A DNA stretch of 64,000 nt from Azospirillum sp. TSH100. GTDB lineage: Bacteria; Pseudomonadota; Alphaproteobacteria; Azospirillales; Azospirillaceae. Location: positions 1,578,001 through 1,642,000 of the forward strand of contig NZ_CP039634.1 of NCBI RefSeq assembly GCF_004923295.1. The letters are read 5' to 3'. This document shows, piece after piece, positions 1 through 9,223 of this stretch (the first letter of the stretch is position 1; the number at the start of each line of letters is the position of its first letter). A program made the translations under genes and the position numbers. The notes beneath the pieces were generated by a model. The model worked only from the letters and a program-made list of their open reading frames with translations, was not told the DNA's origin and did not search any database.

Positions 1-2
1 GC

Positions 3-359
3 GTGGTGAAGATGGGCTGGCTGCCGAAGATCCGGGTCTTCTCGCGCTACCGCTTCGCCTTCGCCTTCGAGAATGCCAGCCATCCCGGCTATCTGACCGA
101 GAAGATCCTCGACGCCTTCCAGGCCGGCGCAGTGCCGCTCTACTGGGGAGATCCCGGCGTCCTGCGGGATGTTGCCGCCGGCAGCTTCATCGATGTGTCG
201 CGCTATTCCTCGGACGAGGAGGCCATCGACGCCATCCTGGCGATCGACGATGATTACGACACCTATCGCCGCCATCGCAGCACGGCACCCTTCCTCGGCA
301 CGGAGGATTTCTACTTCGATGCCTTCCGTCTGGCCGAATGGATCGAAAGCCGTCTTTGA
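3..359 (+). CDS. Glycosyltransferase family 10 (fucosyltransferase-like), 3' part only
   Basis: C-terminal ~118 residues of a gene that very probably begins before the window. The segment FAFENASHPGYLTEKILDAF followed by GAVPLYWGDP is the nucleotide-sugar binding signature of GT10 alpha-fucosyltransferases, in which the Glu-Lys pair contacts the donor. Family members are usually 300 residues or more, and no plausible ribosome site precedes the GTG at position 3, so this is a truncated view and not a complete small gene. It ends 18 bases before the next plus-strand gene and starts a run of glycan genes. Donor and acceptor cannot be read from the sequence. Confidence 0.8.
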   Translation: MVKMGWLPKIRVFSRYRFAFAFENASHPGYLTEKILDAFQAGAVPLYWGDPGVLRDVAAGSFIDVSRYSSDEEAIDAILAIDDDYDTYRRHRSTAPFLGTEDFYFDAFRLAEWIESRL

Positions 360-377
360 GCGGCGGGAGAACGAACG

Positions 378-1100
378 ATGAAACGCGTGCTGCTGAACTA
401 TGCCGACGGGGCCTTCACCACGGCGCAGAAATACAACGGCAAGACCGGCCTGGGGATCGGCGGCTTCGACGGGGTCGCCTTGATGGGGCGCCGGCACATC
501 GATGCCGCATTCGCCGCCCGCAATTCGCACATCCTGAACCAGCCCCGCGGCGCCGGCTATTGGCTGTGGAAGCCCTACTTCATCGACCTGCTGCTGCGTG
601 AGCATCTGCAGGACGGCGACATTCTCTTCTACAGCGACAGCGGCGCCCATTTCGTCCACAGCGCCGAACCGGTGATCGAGCTGTGCCGGCAGCGGCGCGA
701 CCTGCCGATCCTGTTGTTCGGCTTGGAGGATCATCACCGCAACAGCGTCTGGACCAAGCGCGACTGTTTCCATTTCATGGGGCTGGACCAGCCGGCCTTC
801 GCCGATGCCCCCCAGATTCTCGCCAGCTTCGTCGTGTGCGAACGCGGGCCCGCAAGCATGGCCTTCGTCGCGGATTGGCTGCGTCATGCCCAGGACGCCC
901 GGCTGATCACCGACGCCCCCAATGAATGCGGTCTGCCGAACTACCCGGACTTCCGCGATCACCGCCATGACCAGAGCATTCTCAGCCTGCTCGGCCGCAG
1001 CCGCGGCGTGACGGTGGTCCCCGATATCTCGCAATGGGGGGACGGCCGCCGTCCGGCCGACATTCCCCGCATCATGGAACACACGCGCTGGCGCGATTAG
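378..1100 (+). CDS. Putative GT-A-fold glycosyltransferase, 240 aa
   Basis: Soluble protein with no signal peptide or membrane segment. GAGYWLWKPYFI at about residues 57-68, LFYSDSGAHF near residue 85 (a DxD-like metal/sugar-nucleotide site) and HDQSILSLL near the C terminus are the layout of small GT-A transferases seen in capsule and surface-glycan clusters. The ATG follows a GGGAGAACG stretch that can act as a ribosome site. It lies between a GT10-like gene and a TPR/GT41 gene on the same strand, which supports a glycan role. The exact family was not identified, and substrate is unknown. Confidence 0.6.
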   Translation: MKRVLLNYADGAFTTAQKYNGKTGLGIGGFDGVALMGRRHIDAAFAARNSHILNQPRGAGYWLWKPYFIDLLLREHLQDGDILFYSDSGAHFVHSAEPVIELCRQRRDLPILLFGLEDHHRNSVWTKRDCFHFMGLDQPAFADAPQILASFVVCERGPASMAFVADWLRHAQDARLITDAPNECGLPNYPDFRDHRHDQSILSLLGRSRGVTVVPDISQWGDGRRPADIPRIMEHTRWRD

Positions 1101-1131
1101 GAGCGGCCATTGCAGAGGAAAGACCCGGCCG

Positions 1132-3774
1132 ATGACCGTATTCGCCGCCGCCGCGGCGGCCGAAACCAGCGGCGATTTCCAGCGGGCGAGGGAGTTGTAT
1201 CTCCGGCTGTTGCGGGCCGAGCCGCGCAACGCGGCGGCGCTGCACCGGCTGGGCGTGGTGGAACTGCGGCTGGGCCGGCCGGGCGAGGCGGTGCCCCTGT
1301 TCCAGAAGTCGCTCGCCATCGCCAAGAACCTGGAGGTCTATCTCGATTTCGGGATGACGATGGCCGGCCTGTCCCGCTGGGATGCGGCGGCGACCGTCTA
1401 TGCGGCGGCACTTCGTGTCGCCCCGGAGTCGGCCGACGCCCATTACGGGCTGGCGCTTGCCCTGCACAGCCAGGGACGGCCGCAGGATGCCGAACCCCAT
1501 TACCGCAAGGTGCTGGCCACCCATCCCCATTTTGGCGAGGCCCACAACAATCTCGGCGTCGCCCTGTTCAGCCTCGGGCGCGTCGCCGAGGCTGCCGAGG
1601 CCCATCGCGCAGCTGCCGGGCTCGACGGTGGCGATGCCACGGCCTGGGGCAAGCTTGGCGTGGCGCTCCATGGCCTCGGGCGGACCGGGGAGGCGGAGGC
1701 GGCCATCCGCAAGGCCGCCGGCCTCGCTCCCGAGAGTGTGGAGAACTGGTACAATCTCACTGGTCTGCTCGATGCGGACGGGCGGGCCGAGGCGGCGGTC
1801 GCCGCCGGACGGATCGCCGTCTCCCTCGACCCGGCGGGTCCGGCGAACTGGCTGGCCCTCGGCAATGCGGCGCAGGCGGCGGACCGGCGGCAGGAGGCAT
1901 GGCGGGCGGCTGCGGCGGCGGTGCGGCTGATGCCCTCCGACCCGGCGGCGCGCAACAATCTCGCCAACGCCCTGCGGTCGCTGGGCCGCCTGCGGGATGC
2001 CGTGGCGGAGTACCGGGCGGCTCTTTCCCTCCGGCCGGACTTCCCGGTGGCGGAAGTGAATCTCGCGCTCGGCCTGTCGATCCTGGGCCAGCCGGAGGAC
2101 GCGCTGGAGGTGCTGCGCGGCCTGATCGCCCGGCAGCCGATGAACGGCGACGCATGGCTGCGGATGGGGCGCGTGCTGGTGGAGGCGGTGCGGCCCGACC
2201 GCGCCGTCGCCGCCCTGCGCACCGCCGTCGCCATCGCGCCGGGGGACGCGGAGTCCCATGCCGATCTGGCGATGGCGTCCGCCATGTGCGACTGGAACGC
2301 CCAGTCCGCGGTCGCCTGCCGGCGGGTGCTGCGGCTGGTGCCGGACCACGCGGCTGCCCTCGGCCAGCTCATCCACCAGCAGCGGGCGCTTTGCGACTGG
2401 CGCGACCTGGACAGGCTGGAGGCTCTGCTTCTTCTGCGGGTGCGGGACGGGGCGGGCGGTGTGGCGCCGTTCGACCTGCTGTCCTGTGATTCGACCCTTG
2501 CCGACCAGCAGGCCGCCGCGTCCCGTTGGGCGGCGGCGAAGTCCCGCGACGCGATTCCCGCCGTACAGCCCGCCGCGTCGTCCGGCGACCGGCGTCTGCG
2601 CATCGGGTATCTGTCGTCGGATTTCCGGGAGCACGCGATGGGCCATCTGATGGTCGATGCGCTGGAAACGCACGACCGCTCCCGCTTCGCCGTCACCGCA
2701 TATTCAACCGGACCGGACGATGGCAGCGCGCTGCGCCGGCGGTTCGAGCGGTCGATGGAGCGGTTCATCGATCTGCGCCGCCATTCCGATGCCGCTGCGG
2801 CGGCGGTCATCGCGGCCGACGGCATCGACATCCTGGTCGATCTGACCGGTTTCACCACATTCTCGCGCACCGCGATCCTTGCCGCCCGCCCGGCGCCGGT
2901 GCAGGTCAACTGGCTCGGCTATCCGGGGACGCTGGGCGCGTCCTTCGTCGATTACATTCTGGCCGATCCTGTGGTGATCCTTCCGGGCGAGGAGATGTTC
3001 TTCACCGAGCGGGTGGTGCGGCTGCCCGATTGCTACCAGCCCAACGACCGCCAGCGCGCCATCGCCGGCCCCACCCCGTCGCGCGCCGATTGCGGGCTGC
3101 CGGAGGACGGCTTCGTCTTCTGCTGTTTCAACAGCTCCTACAAGCTTACGCCCGCTCTGTTCGACGGCTGGGCGCGCATCCTGACGGCGGTGCCGGGCAG
3201 CGTGCTGTGGCTCTATGCCGGAAATCCGCAGGTCGCCGCCAACCTGCGGCGCGAGGGCGAGGCCCGTGGTCTGGATCCCCGCCGGCTCGTCTTCGCCCCG
3301 CCCTTGCCGCATGCCGAGCATCTGGCGCGCCACCGGCTGGCGGACCTGTTCCTCGATACGCTTCCCTACAACGCCCATACGACGGCCAGCGACGCCCTGT
3401 GGGCGGGGCTGCCGGTGCTGACGCGCAGGGGGACGGCCTTTGCCGGGCGGGTGGCGGCCAGCCTGCTGCTGGCGGCCGGACTGCCTGAACTGATCGTCGA
3501 CAGTCAGGAGGAGTATGAGGCGGCGGCGGTGGCGTTGGCCCGCTCGCCCGACCGGCTGCGTGCCTTGCGGGAGAGGCTGGCGGGCAACCGGCCGACCTGT
3601 CCGCTGTTCGACACGCCGCGCTTCACCCGCAATCTGGAGACGGCCTACCGGACGATGTGGGACATTCACCGCTCCGGATCGGCCCCGAGGCACATCGCCG
3701 TCGCCGCGGATGGAACCGCCGGCCCAGCGGAAACCAACCCGGCGGAAACCAACAGGGGGAGGGAAGGCACATGA
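1132..3774 (+). CDS. TPR-repeat protein with OGT/SPINDLY-like GT41 domain, 880 aa
   Basis: Roughly residues 1-400 are tandem tetratricopeptide repeats; the pattern A-x(3)-G-x(2)-A-x(3)-Y recurs about every 34 residues. From about residue 480 to 850 comes a GT41 catalytic domain, recognised by LRIGYLSSDFREHAMGHL, PVQVNWLGYPGTLGASFVDY, NSSYKLTPALFDGWARIL and NAHTTASDALWAGLPVLT. The family moves GlcNAc or other sugars onto protein Ser/Thr in the cytoplasm, and bacterial members often modify flagellin or adhesins. GAGGAAAG precedes the ATG. The stop overlaps the next start by four bases (ATGA), so the two genes are probably translated together. Targets are unknown; the flagellin gene 7 kb away is a candidate by inference only. 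Confidence 0.87.
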   Translation: MTVFAAAAAAETSGDFQRARELYLRLLRAEPRNAAALHRLGVVELRLGRPGEAVPLFQKSLAIAKNLEVYLDFGMTMAGLSRWDAAATVYAAALRVAPESADAHYGLALALHSQGRPQDAEPHYRKVLATHPHFGEAHNNLGVALFSLGRVAEAAEAHRAAAGLDGGDATAWGKLGVALHGLGRTGEAEAAIRKAAGLAPESVENWYNLTGLLDADGRAEAAVAAGRIAVSLDPAGPANWLALGNAAQAADRRQEAWRAAAAAVRLMPSDPAARNNLANALRSLGRLRDAVAEYRAALSLRPDFPVAEVNLALGLSILGQPEDALEVLRGLIARQPMNGDAWLRMGRVLVEAVRPDRAVAALRTAVAIAPGDAESHADLAMASAMCDWNAQSAVACRRVLRLVPDHAAALGQLIHQQRALCDWRDLDRLEALLLLRVRDGAGGVAPFDLLSCDSTLADQQAAASRWAAAKSRDAIPAVQPAASSGDRRLRIGYLSSDFREHAMGHLMVDALETHDRSRFAVTAYSTGPDDGSALRRRFERSMERFIDLRRHSDAAAAAVIAADGIDILVDLTGFTTFSRTAILAARPAPVQVNWLGYPGTLGASFVDYILADPVVILPGEEMFFTERVVRLPDCYQPNDRQRAIAGPTPSRADCGLPEDGFVFCCFNSSYKLTPALFDGWARILTAVPGSVLWLYAGNPQVAANLRREGEARGLDPRRLVFAPPLPHAEHLARHRLADLFLDTLPYNAHTTASDALWAGLPVLTRRGTAFAGRVAASLLLAAGLPELIVDSQEEYEAAAVALARSPDRLRALRERLAGNRPTCPLFDTPRFTRNLETAYRTMWDIHRSGSAPRHIAVAADGTAGPAETNPAETNRGREGT

Positions 3775-4589
3775 CGGTCGATGCCGGCGCCGGACAGCGG
3801 CTCCACATCGTCGTTCCCTATCGGGATCGCGAAAGTCATCTCGGCCAGTTCGTTCCATGGGTGAGCGCCTATTTCGACCAGCTGAGGCCGCCGATAGACT
3901 ATCGTGTCACCATCGTGGAGCAGGAGGCCGGGCTGCCTTTCAACCGCGGGGCGCTGAAGAATGCCGGCTTCCTTCTCGGGGAAGGGTGGAGCGACTACAC
4001 CTGTCTGCATGACGTCGATTACCTGCCGATCGACGCCGATTATTCCTGGGCCGACTGCCCCACTCCCATTCTCTGGTACGGGGCGGAACAGCGGCCGGTG
4101 GCGCCGGGCATCTCCGACAAGACGGTGACCACCAACCTGGAGAGCACGATGGGCGGAGCGCTGCTGGTGCCAAACCCGGTCATGCGGCAGGTCGACGGCT
4201 ATTCCAACGCCTTTTGGGGGTGGGGATACGAGGATTTCGATTTCTCCTTGCGCATCCGGGCGCGGCGGATCCCTACCGGCCGGCGCAAAGGCCGCTTCCA
4301 GCCGCTCGACCACCGCAACGACGGCTTCACCCCCGATGCGGTTCCGTCGCCGATCTCCCATGTCAATCGACGCCTGTTTCAGCAACTCTGGTCCACCGGA
4401 AAGATCCCGGCCGGCGACGGGCTGTCCTCACTGTCCTTCGAGGTGGTGGACCGCAGGCCCTGCGACGGTTGCGTCAACGGTGGGGAAAGCCGCTGGGAGA
4501 TCGTCCGGGTGCACTTCGCCCATGCCCCAAGCCCGGATCAAGTTGAGGCGGACCGCGTCGCTCCCGCCTCCGGTCGGCAGGGCAGCTGA
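3771..4589 (+). CDS. GT7-like beta-galactosyltransferase family protein, 272 aa
   Basis: The motifs HIVVPYRDRESHL at the N terminus, FNRGALKNAGF near residue 58, HDVDYLP (a DxD-type metal site) near residue 80 and FWGWGYEDFDF near residue 150 match the beta-1,4-galactosyltransferase (GT7) family, better known from animals and from some bacterial glycan loci. The start is taken at the ATG inside the stop of the TPR/GT41 gene, with GGGGGAGGGAAGG upstream. The frame is open further upstream but lacks a ribosome site there. No membrane anchor is present, so it acts in the cytoplasm. The C-terminal half (after residue ~200) has a CDGC pair of unknown role. Confidence 0.8.
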   Translation: MTVDAGAGQRLHIVVPYRDRESHLGQFVPWVSAYFDQLRPPIDYRVTIVEQEAGLPFNRGALKNAGFLLGEGWSDYTCLHDVDYLPIDADYSWADCPTPILWYGAEQRPVAPGISDKTVTTNLESTMGGALLVPNPVMRQVDGYSNAFWGWGYEDFDFSLRIRARRIPTGRRKGRFQPLDHRNDGFTPDAVPSPISHVNRRLFQQLWSTGKIPAGDGLSSLSFEVVDRRPCDGCVNGGESRWEIVRVHFAHAPSPDQVEADRVAPASGRQGS

Positions 4590-4714
4590 CCCTCGAACAG
4601 GCCGTGGCAGGCTTGTCTTTTTCCATGCGACCCGACTTTATGGCCGGGCTGGGGTCGTGTATCCCTGGGAAAGCGGCAAGGACGGCGCAGGGAGACCTGC
4701 CAATTTGAGAGTGG

Positions 4715-5818
4715 ATGAGTATGAACGGTGCGCCGGAAAAGACCCTGTTGCAGCATTTCCTGACCGGTCGGGTCACCGTCGTTGCGGTAGGGCGGGGTGC
4801 CGAGGACTGGTCCGCGGTCCTGGCTGCGGCCGAGCGGACGGTGATCGCGGCGGCGGTGCCCGCATCCTTCGACGATTGGTGCCGGCGGAATGGTCTGCGG
4901 CATGTCGACGGGCTGCTGCTGCACCGGGCGGGTGGTGCGCTGGCCATGCTCGACGGCGCGGACGAGATGCTGCGTCTGCGCCGCATCGACTTCATCCAGT
5001 TCGATCAGATGGAAGCCGGGGGCGACCTGCCCGCAATCTATGGGCGATTGCAGCGCCACGGCTATTCACTGTTCCGCTTCACCGACCGGAACTTGCAGTT
5101 CTGCCCGCAGCCGCCCCTGGATGGCAGGGACGCGACCCATCTGGCGGTCGCGCCGCGTCATTGGAAACGGCTGTTCGCCCGCGATACCTCGATGTTCCGC
5201 TATGCCGACCTGTTCCCGCGATACGGCATCCTCCCTCGTGGGGTCATCCATATCGGTGCGCATGAGGGCGAGGAATACCCGCACTATGTCGAGGCGGGCT
5301 GCCGCCGCGTGCTGTTCATCGAGGCCGATCCGAACACCTTCGCCCGGCTGGCTCCCAAATTCCGGGACAATCCGGACGTCACCTGCATCAACCGCGCGGT
5401 GTCCGACCGTGCCGGCCGGCTGCCCTTCTCGCGGATGAGCGGCAGCCAGTCCAGTTCCCTCCTGCCGCCGAAGGAGCATCTGGACATCTATCCCGGCATC
5501 ACGCTGACCGAGACGATCGAGGTCGAGGCCGCCCCGCTGCCCGACATACTGGCGGAGTTCAGGCTAGATGCCGTCGGCTACAATGTCCTGGCGATCGATA
5601 CCCAGGGGGCGGAGCGGATGATCCTCGCCGGCTGCGGCCCGCTGCTGTCCCGCTTCGATGCGGTGTCGGTGGAGGTGAATTATGCCGAGCTGTACGAGGG
5701 CTGCGGCCGCATCGCCGACATCGACGATCTGCTGTTCGCCCAGGGTTACGAACGGGTGGAAGAGATCAGCCCCTTCCATCACAGTTGGGGCGACGCCTTC
5801 TACGTTCGCCGCGGCTGA
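4715..5818 (+). CDS. FkbM-family SAM-dependent methyltransferase, 367 aa
   Basis: The C-terminal ~210 residues form an FkbM methyltransferase: GVIHIGAHEGEEYPHYV is the SAM-binding loop, VLFIEADP follows with the acidic ribose-binding residue, and VLAIDTQGAERMIL and GYERVEEISPF close the domain. Members O-methylate sugars or polyketides. The first ~150 residues carry a second, shorter segment (LRRIDFIQFDQMEAGGDLPA, then GYSLFRFTD) that resembles the end of an FkbM domain, so the protein may be a degenerate tandem. It is the last gene of the glycan cluster, 125 bases after the GT7-like gene, and faces pyrE. Confidence 0.8.
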   Translation: MSMNGAPEKTLLQHFLTGRVTVVAVGRGAEDWSAVLAAAERTVIAAAVPASFDDWCRRNGLRHVDGLLLHRAGGALAMLDGADEMLRLRRIDFIQFDQMEAGGDLPAIYGRLQRHGYSLFRFTDRNLQFCPQPPLDGRDATHLAVAPRHWKRLFARDTSMFRYADLFPRYGILPRGVIHIGAHEGEEYPHYVEAGCRRVLFIEADPNTFARLAPKFRDNPDVTCINRAVSDRAGRLPFSRMSGSQSSSLLPPKEHLDIYPGITLTETIEVEAAPLPDILAEFRLDAVGYNVLAIDTQGAERMILAGCGPLLSRFDAVSVEVNYAELYEGCGRIADIDDLLFAQGYERVEEISPFHHSWGDAFYVRRG

Positions 5819-5831
5819 TCGGCCGCAGTAA

Positions 5832-5851
5832 GGGGCGGCTCCTGCCGCCCC
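5832..5851. terminator. Hairpin between convergent FkbM gene and pyrE
   Basis: Perfect 8-base stem GGGGCGGC / GCCGCCCC with loop TCCT, lying just after the stop of the FkbM gene and just after the stop of pyrE on the other strand. There is no clear T run on either side, so a weak bidirectional terminator or transcript-end stabiliser is the most that can be claimed. Confidence 0.5.
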
Positions 5852-5859
5852 CGTCCGGC

Positions 5860-6543
5860 TCACATGCTCGACTTGCCGCCGTGGGCGGAGGACCAGCCGA
5901 CCGGGTCGTTCAGGAACTTTTCGACCTCGGACAGGGTGTTCTCGTCGAAATAGCGGTTGTCGCGGGCGACCTTCAGCACGTCCCACCAGGTGCACAGCGC
6001 GTGCAGCCGCACGCCGATGGCGTCCATGTTGACCTTCGACTGCGGGAAGATGCCGTAGTGGAAGATCACGAAGGTATCGGTTACCTGGGCGCCGCCGTTG
6101 CGCAGAGCGGTGACGAAGTTCTCCTTGCTCTTGCCGTCGGTCGCCAGATCCTCGACCAGCAGGACGCGCTGTCCTTCGGTCAGCAGGCCTTCGATCTGGG
6201 CGTTGCGGCCGAAGCCCTTCGGCTTCTTGCGCACATACTGCATCGGCAGTTCCAGCCGGTCGGCGATCCAGGCGGCGAAGGGGATGCCGGCGGTCTCGCC
6301 GCCCGCCACCGCGTCGATGGCCTCATAGCCGATCTCGCGCTCGATGGTGGCGACGGCGAAATCCATCAGCGCCTTGCGGGCGCGCGGGAAGGAGACGATG
6401 CGGCGGCAGTCGGTATAGACCGGGCTCGCCCAGCCCGAGGTAAAGATGAAGGGCGTCTCGGCGTTGAAGTGCAGCGCCTTGATCTCCAGCAGGATCTTGG
6501 CCGCGGTGGCGGCGATGGTGGCCTGATCGGGCAGGGTCGACAT
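5860..6543 (-). CDS. pyrE: Orotate phosphoribosyltransferase, 227 aa
   Basis: Converts orotate and PRPP to OMP in pyrimidine synthesis. The PRPP loop [14 protein letters not shown] (acidic pair plus TDGKSK) lies near residue 125, and the N-terminal region has the substrate segment [17 protein letters not shown] and the lysine-bearing RKKPKGFG. The length is in the family range of about 210-230 residues. It is transcribed towards the glycan cluster and separated from it by a short hairpin. No regulatory element is visible upstream. Confidence 0.93.
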   Translation of the reverse strand: MSTLPDQATIAATAAKILLEIKALHFNAETPFIFTSGWASPVYTDCRRIVSFPRARKALMDFAVATIEREIGYEAIDAVAGGETAGIPFAAWIADRLELPMQYVRKKPKGFGRNAQIEGLLTEGQRVLLVEDLATDGKSKENFVTALRNGGAQVTDTFVIFHYGIFPQSKVNMDAIGVRLHALCTWWDVLKVARDNRYFDENTLSEVEKFLNDPVGWSSAHGGKSSM

Positions 6544-6654
6544 GGAAAAAGGCTCCGGAAAACGGGATGGCTCGCGCGGATGTCCCCTGTGTAGCGGCGC
6601 TTCCGGCGATTCGCAACGGCGGGTAGGCCCGCTCGGACCCGATAGACGGTGGAA

Positions 6655-7152
6655 TCAGACGGGAATGTCGCCGAACACCCGTCCGTCGGGGCCGGCCGGG
6701 GTGCCAGGGGCGGCGGTGCCCTTCAGCCAGCGGGCGAACTGGCGATCGGCCGTGTTGATGTGCAGCATCAGCCACTGCGGCAGGAATTCGGCCAGGCTGC
6801 GGCGCATCTCGTCGTCCGTCACGTCCCCCGTCACCTCGCCGGAGGCGAAGGCGTGCACCCGGTCCCAGGCGAGCTGGTGCTGGCCGATATGATCGTCGAG
6901 GAAGGGGTAGCCGGACTCCTCCATCACCCGCTGTTCGTCGGCGAAATGCGACTCGGTGTAGGCAACGGCGGCGGCGAGGGTGCGGCGCATCTCCTCATCC
7001 GGCCGGCCTTCGCAGACGGCGCGTTCGAAAGCCTGGACCAGGCCGATCCATTCGCGGTGCTGTTCATCGATGGCGCCGACGCCGAGAAGGAGGTCGTCGC
7101 TCCAGACAAGGCGGCCATAGTCGACGGTATCGGTCTTTTTGCTGTCGATCAT
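6655..7152 (-). CDS. Stand-alone bacteriohemerythrin, 165 aa
   Basis: A di-iron O2-binding protein. The ligand set is complete: His in IDEQHREW, His and Glu in YTESHFADEQRVM, two His in DDHIGQHQLAW, and His plus Asp in LMLHINTADRQFARW. The family binds O2 reversibly for storage, delivery or sensing. The C terminus extends about 20 Gly/Pro-rich residues past the four-helix bundle. A chemoreceptor gene lies just upstream on the same strand, about 150 bases away, but the protein has no signalling domain of its own. A second hemerythrin domain occurs in this window fused to a chemoreceptor at about 39.6-41.8 kb. Confidence 0.9.
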   Translation of the reverse strand: MIDSKKTDTVDYGRLVWSDDLLLGVGAIDEQHREWIGLVQAFERAVCEGRPDEEMRRTLAAAVAYTESHFADEQRVMEESGYPFLDDHIGQHQLAWDRVHAFASGEVTGDVTDDEMRRSLAEFLPQWLMLHINTADRQFARWLKGTAAPGTPAGPDGRVFGDIPV

Positions 7153-7300
7153 GGCGGACCCGTGACGGTCGGAAGGGGCATCCGGCGGCTGGCTCGCGCG
7201 GGATTTGCGGTGGCCGGAGTTCTCCTAGAGTCCCCGGCCGCCGCCCGCAAGCACGGGCCTTGCCACCTTTTGCCGCATGGCCGCCTTGGATCTGCGGGCC

Positions 7301-9007
7301 TCAGACCTTGCCGCGCACACTGCCGAGGAAGCGCTCGACCTGGGTGTGCAGCAGTTCCGCCTGTTTCGACAGTTCTCCGGAGGAGGAGAGCAGACGCGAA
7401 GCGCCGCTTCCGGTTTCCGACGCCGCCTGCAACACGCCGCCGATCGAGGAGGAGACCTCGTTGGTGCCGGCCGCGGCCTGCTGGACGTTGCGGGCGATCT
7501 CCATGGTGGCGGCGTTCTGGCCGTCGACCGCCTGCGCGATGGTGCCGACGATTGCGTTCACCTCGCCGATGGTGGCGGCGATGCTCTGGATCGCCTGGAC
7601 GGCATCGGCCGTCGCCGTCTGGATTTCCGCGATCTGCTGCGAGATGTCGCCCGTCGCCTTGGCGGTCTGGTTGGCGAGGCTCTTAACCTCCGACGCCACG
7701 ACGGCGAAGCCCTTGCCGGCCTCGCCGGCGCGGGCCGCCTCGATCGTCGCGTTCAGCGCCAGCAGGTTGGTCTGCCCGGCGATCGAGTTGATGAGATTCA
7801 CCACGTCGCCGATCTGGTTGGCCTTGGCCGACAGGCCGTCGACGATGCGGTTGGTGCCATCGGCCTGATCGGCGGCCTGCTTGGCCTTGCGGCTGCTCTC
7901 GCCGATCTGTCGGCCGATCTCAGCAATGGAGGCGGCGAGCTCCTCGGCGGCGGCGGCCACGGTCTGCACATTGACCGAGGCCTGTTCCGACGCGGCGGCG
8001 ACGGTGGTCGCCTGGCTCTCGGTATGGTCGGCGGTGGTCGCCAGCGACTGGGCGAGCGACCGCACCTCGGTGGAGGAGGAGGCGACGCTGTCGACCACGC
8101 CCTTCACCTCATTCTCGAACCGGTCGGCCAGTGCCGCCATCTCGGCCCGCTTGCGTTTCTCGGCGGCGTGTTCCGCCTCGGCCTGCCGGCGGCGGAAGGT
8201 GTCGGCCTCCACGGCGTTGGCCTTGAACACCTCGACCGCGCCGGTGATCTGCCCGATCTCGTCCTTCGAGTCAGACGCCGGGACGGTAACGGTCAGGTCG
8301 CCGCGCGCCAGGGTCAGCATGGCGTCGGTCAGCCGGCGCAGCGGGCGCAGGGCCGCAACGGTCCACAGGCCGAAGGCGGCGGCCAGCAGCAGGGCGGCTC
8401 CGCACAGCGACAGCATCAGCGTCTGGAACCCCTTGGCAACGGTGCGCGCCCGGGCGGCGATGGTCTGGTTCTTATGCTCCTGCAGGTCGATGAAGGCGTT
8501 GATGCGTTTCAGCCATTCATTGAAAGCCGGCCGGGCGTCCTGCATCAGACCCTTCTGGGCCGCCGCCATGTCGTTCGCCTTGCGGGCGGCGATGACCGAC
8601 TTGATGGTCGGCAGGGTCTTCGCCTCGATCTCCTTGATACCGGCCAGCAGCTGCCGCTCTTCCGGCTCGATGTCGGTCATGCTGGCGAACATCGCGTCGA
8701 GCGGCTTGGCGGACTCCTCGTAGAAGGCGGACAGCCGGTCGATGTCGGCCAGCACGAGGGACAGGATCGCCGGGTCCGTGGTCAGAACCACGTCGCGCAG
8801 CGCGATTGCCCGGTCATGCACGCTGCCGCGGAAATTGATGGCATAGCGCTGTTTGACGCTGTTCACGTCGTTGATGCGGGTAAGATCGGAGTCGATCTTC
8901 CGCACCTCGCGGACCCCGATGACGGTCAGGCTGAGCAGAAGCACAAGGACCACGCCGAAACCGAGAAACAAACGTGTGCGTATCGTGGCGTGCCGCGGAA
9001 GGAACAT
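7301..9007 (-). CDS. Methyl-accepting chemotaxis protein with 4HB-type sensor, 568 aa
   Basis: Transmembrane chemoreceptor. TM1 is at about residues 12-32 ([15 protein letters not shown]), a helical periplasmic domain of about 150 residues resembles 4HB_MCP, TM2 ([19 protein letters not shown]) is near residue 195, then HAMP and a long cytoplasmic coiled coil. The signalling tip [20 protein letters not shown] is intact. The ligand cannot be inferred, since 4HB domains bind varied small molecules. No C-terminal CheR-binding pentapeptide is present. The ATG has no strong ribosome site. The gene is divergent from the S10 peptidase gene. Confidence 0.92.
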   Translation of the reverse strand: MFLPRHATIRTRLFLGFGVVLVLLLSLTVIGVREVRKIDSDLTRINDVNSVKQRYAINFRGSVHDRAIALRDVVLTTDPAILSLVLADIDRLSAFYEESAKPLDAMFASMTDIEPEERQLLAGIKEIEAKTLPTIKSVIAARKANDMAAAQKGLMQDARPAFNEWLKRINAFIDLQEHKNQTIAARARTVAKGFQTLMLSLCGAALLLAAAFGLWTVAALRPLRRLTDAMLTLARGDLTVTVPASDSKDEIGQITGAVEVFKANAVEADTFRRRQAEAEHAAEKRKRAEMAALADRFENEVKGVVDSVASSSTEVRSLAQSLATTADHTESQATTVAAASEQASVNVQTVAAAAEELAASIAEIGRQIGESSRKAKQAADQADGTNRIVDGLSAKANQIGDVVNLINSIAGQTNLLALNATIEAARAGEAGKGFAVVASEVKSLANQTAKATGDISQQIAEIQTATADAVQAIQSIAATIGEVNAIVGTIAQAVDGQNAATMEIARNVQQAAAGTNEVSSSIGGVLQAASETGSGASRLLSSSGELSKQAELLHTQVERFLGSVRGKV

Positions 9008-9223
9008 GTCGGCGCATCCCGTCGAAGTTGGCCCACAGGGGCGGTAAACGGACTTTATCCCAAAAGATGTTACCCTTTCGGGTTAGTCAAGATGTGCATT
9101 TTCGTCGGCGCTGCAAGGTCGACTGCGCACGCCTCCGGGAGAATGTGCGGGTTGCGGATCGGAAGTCCCGCCGCAATATGCGGGTCTCGGAGACCGATCC
9201 GAAAACCGCCGTTGGAATTGCCG

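Noticed and set aside
7277..9223. Plus-strand open frame running into the S10 peptidase for almost 650 codons
   Set aside because: It is antisense to a well-supported chemoreceptor, and its residues are low-complexity Gly/Arg/Leu. The peptidase has a signal peptide at 9224.
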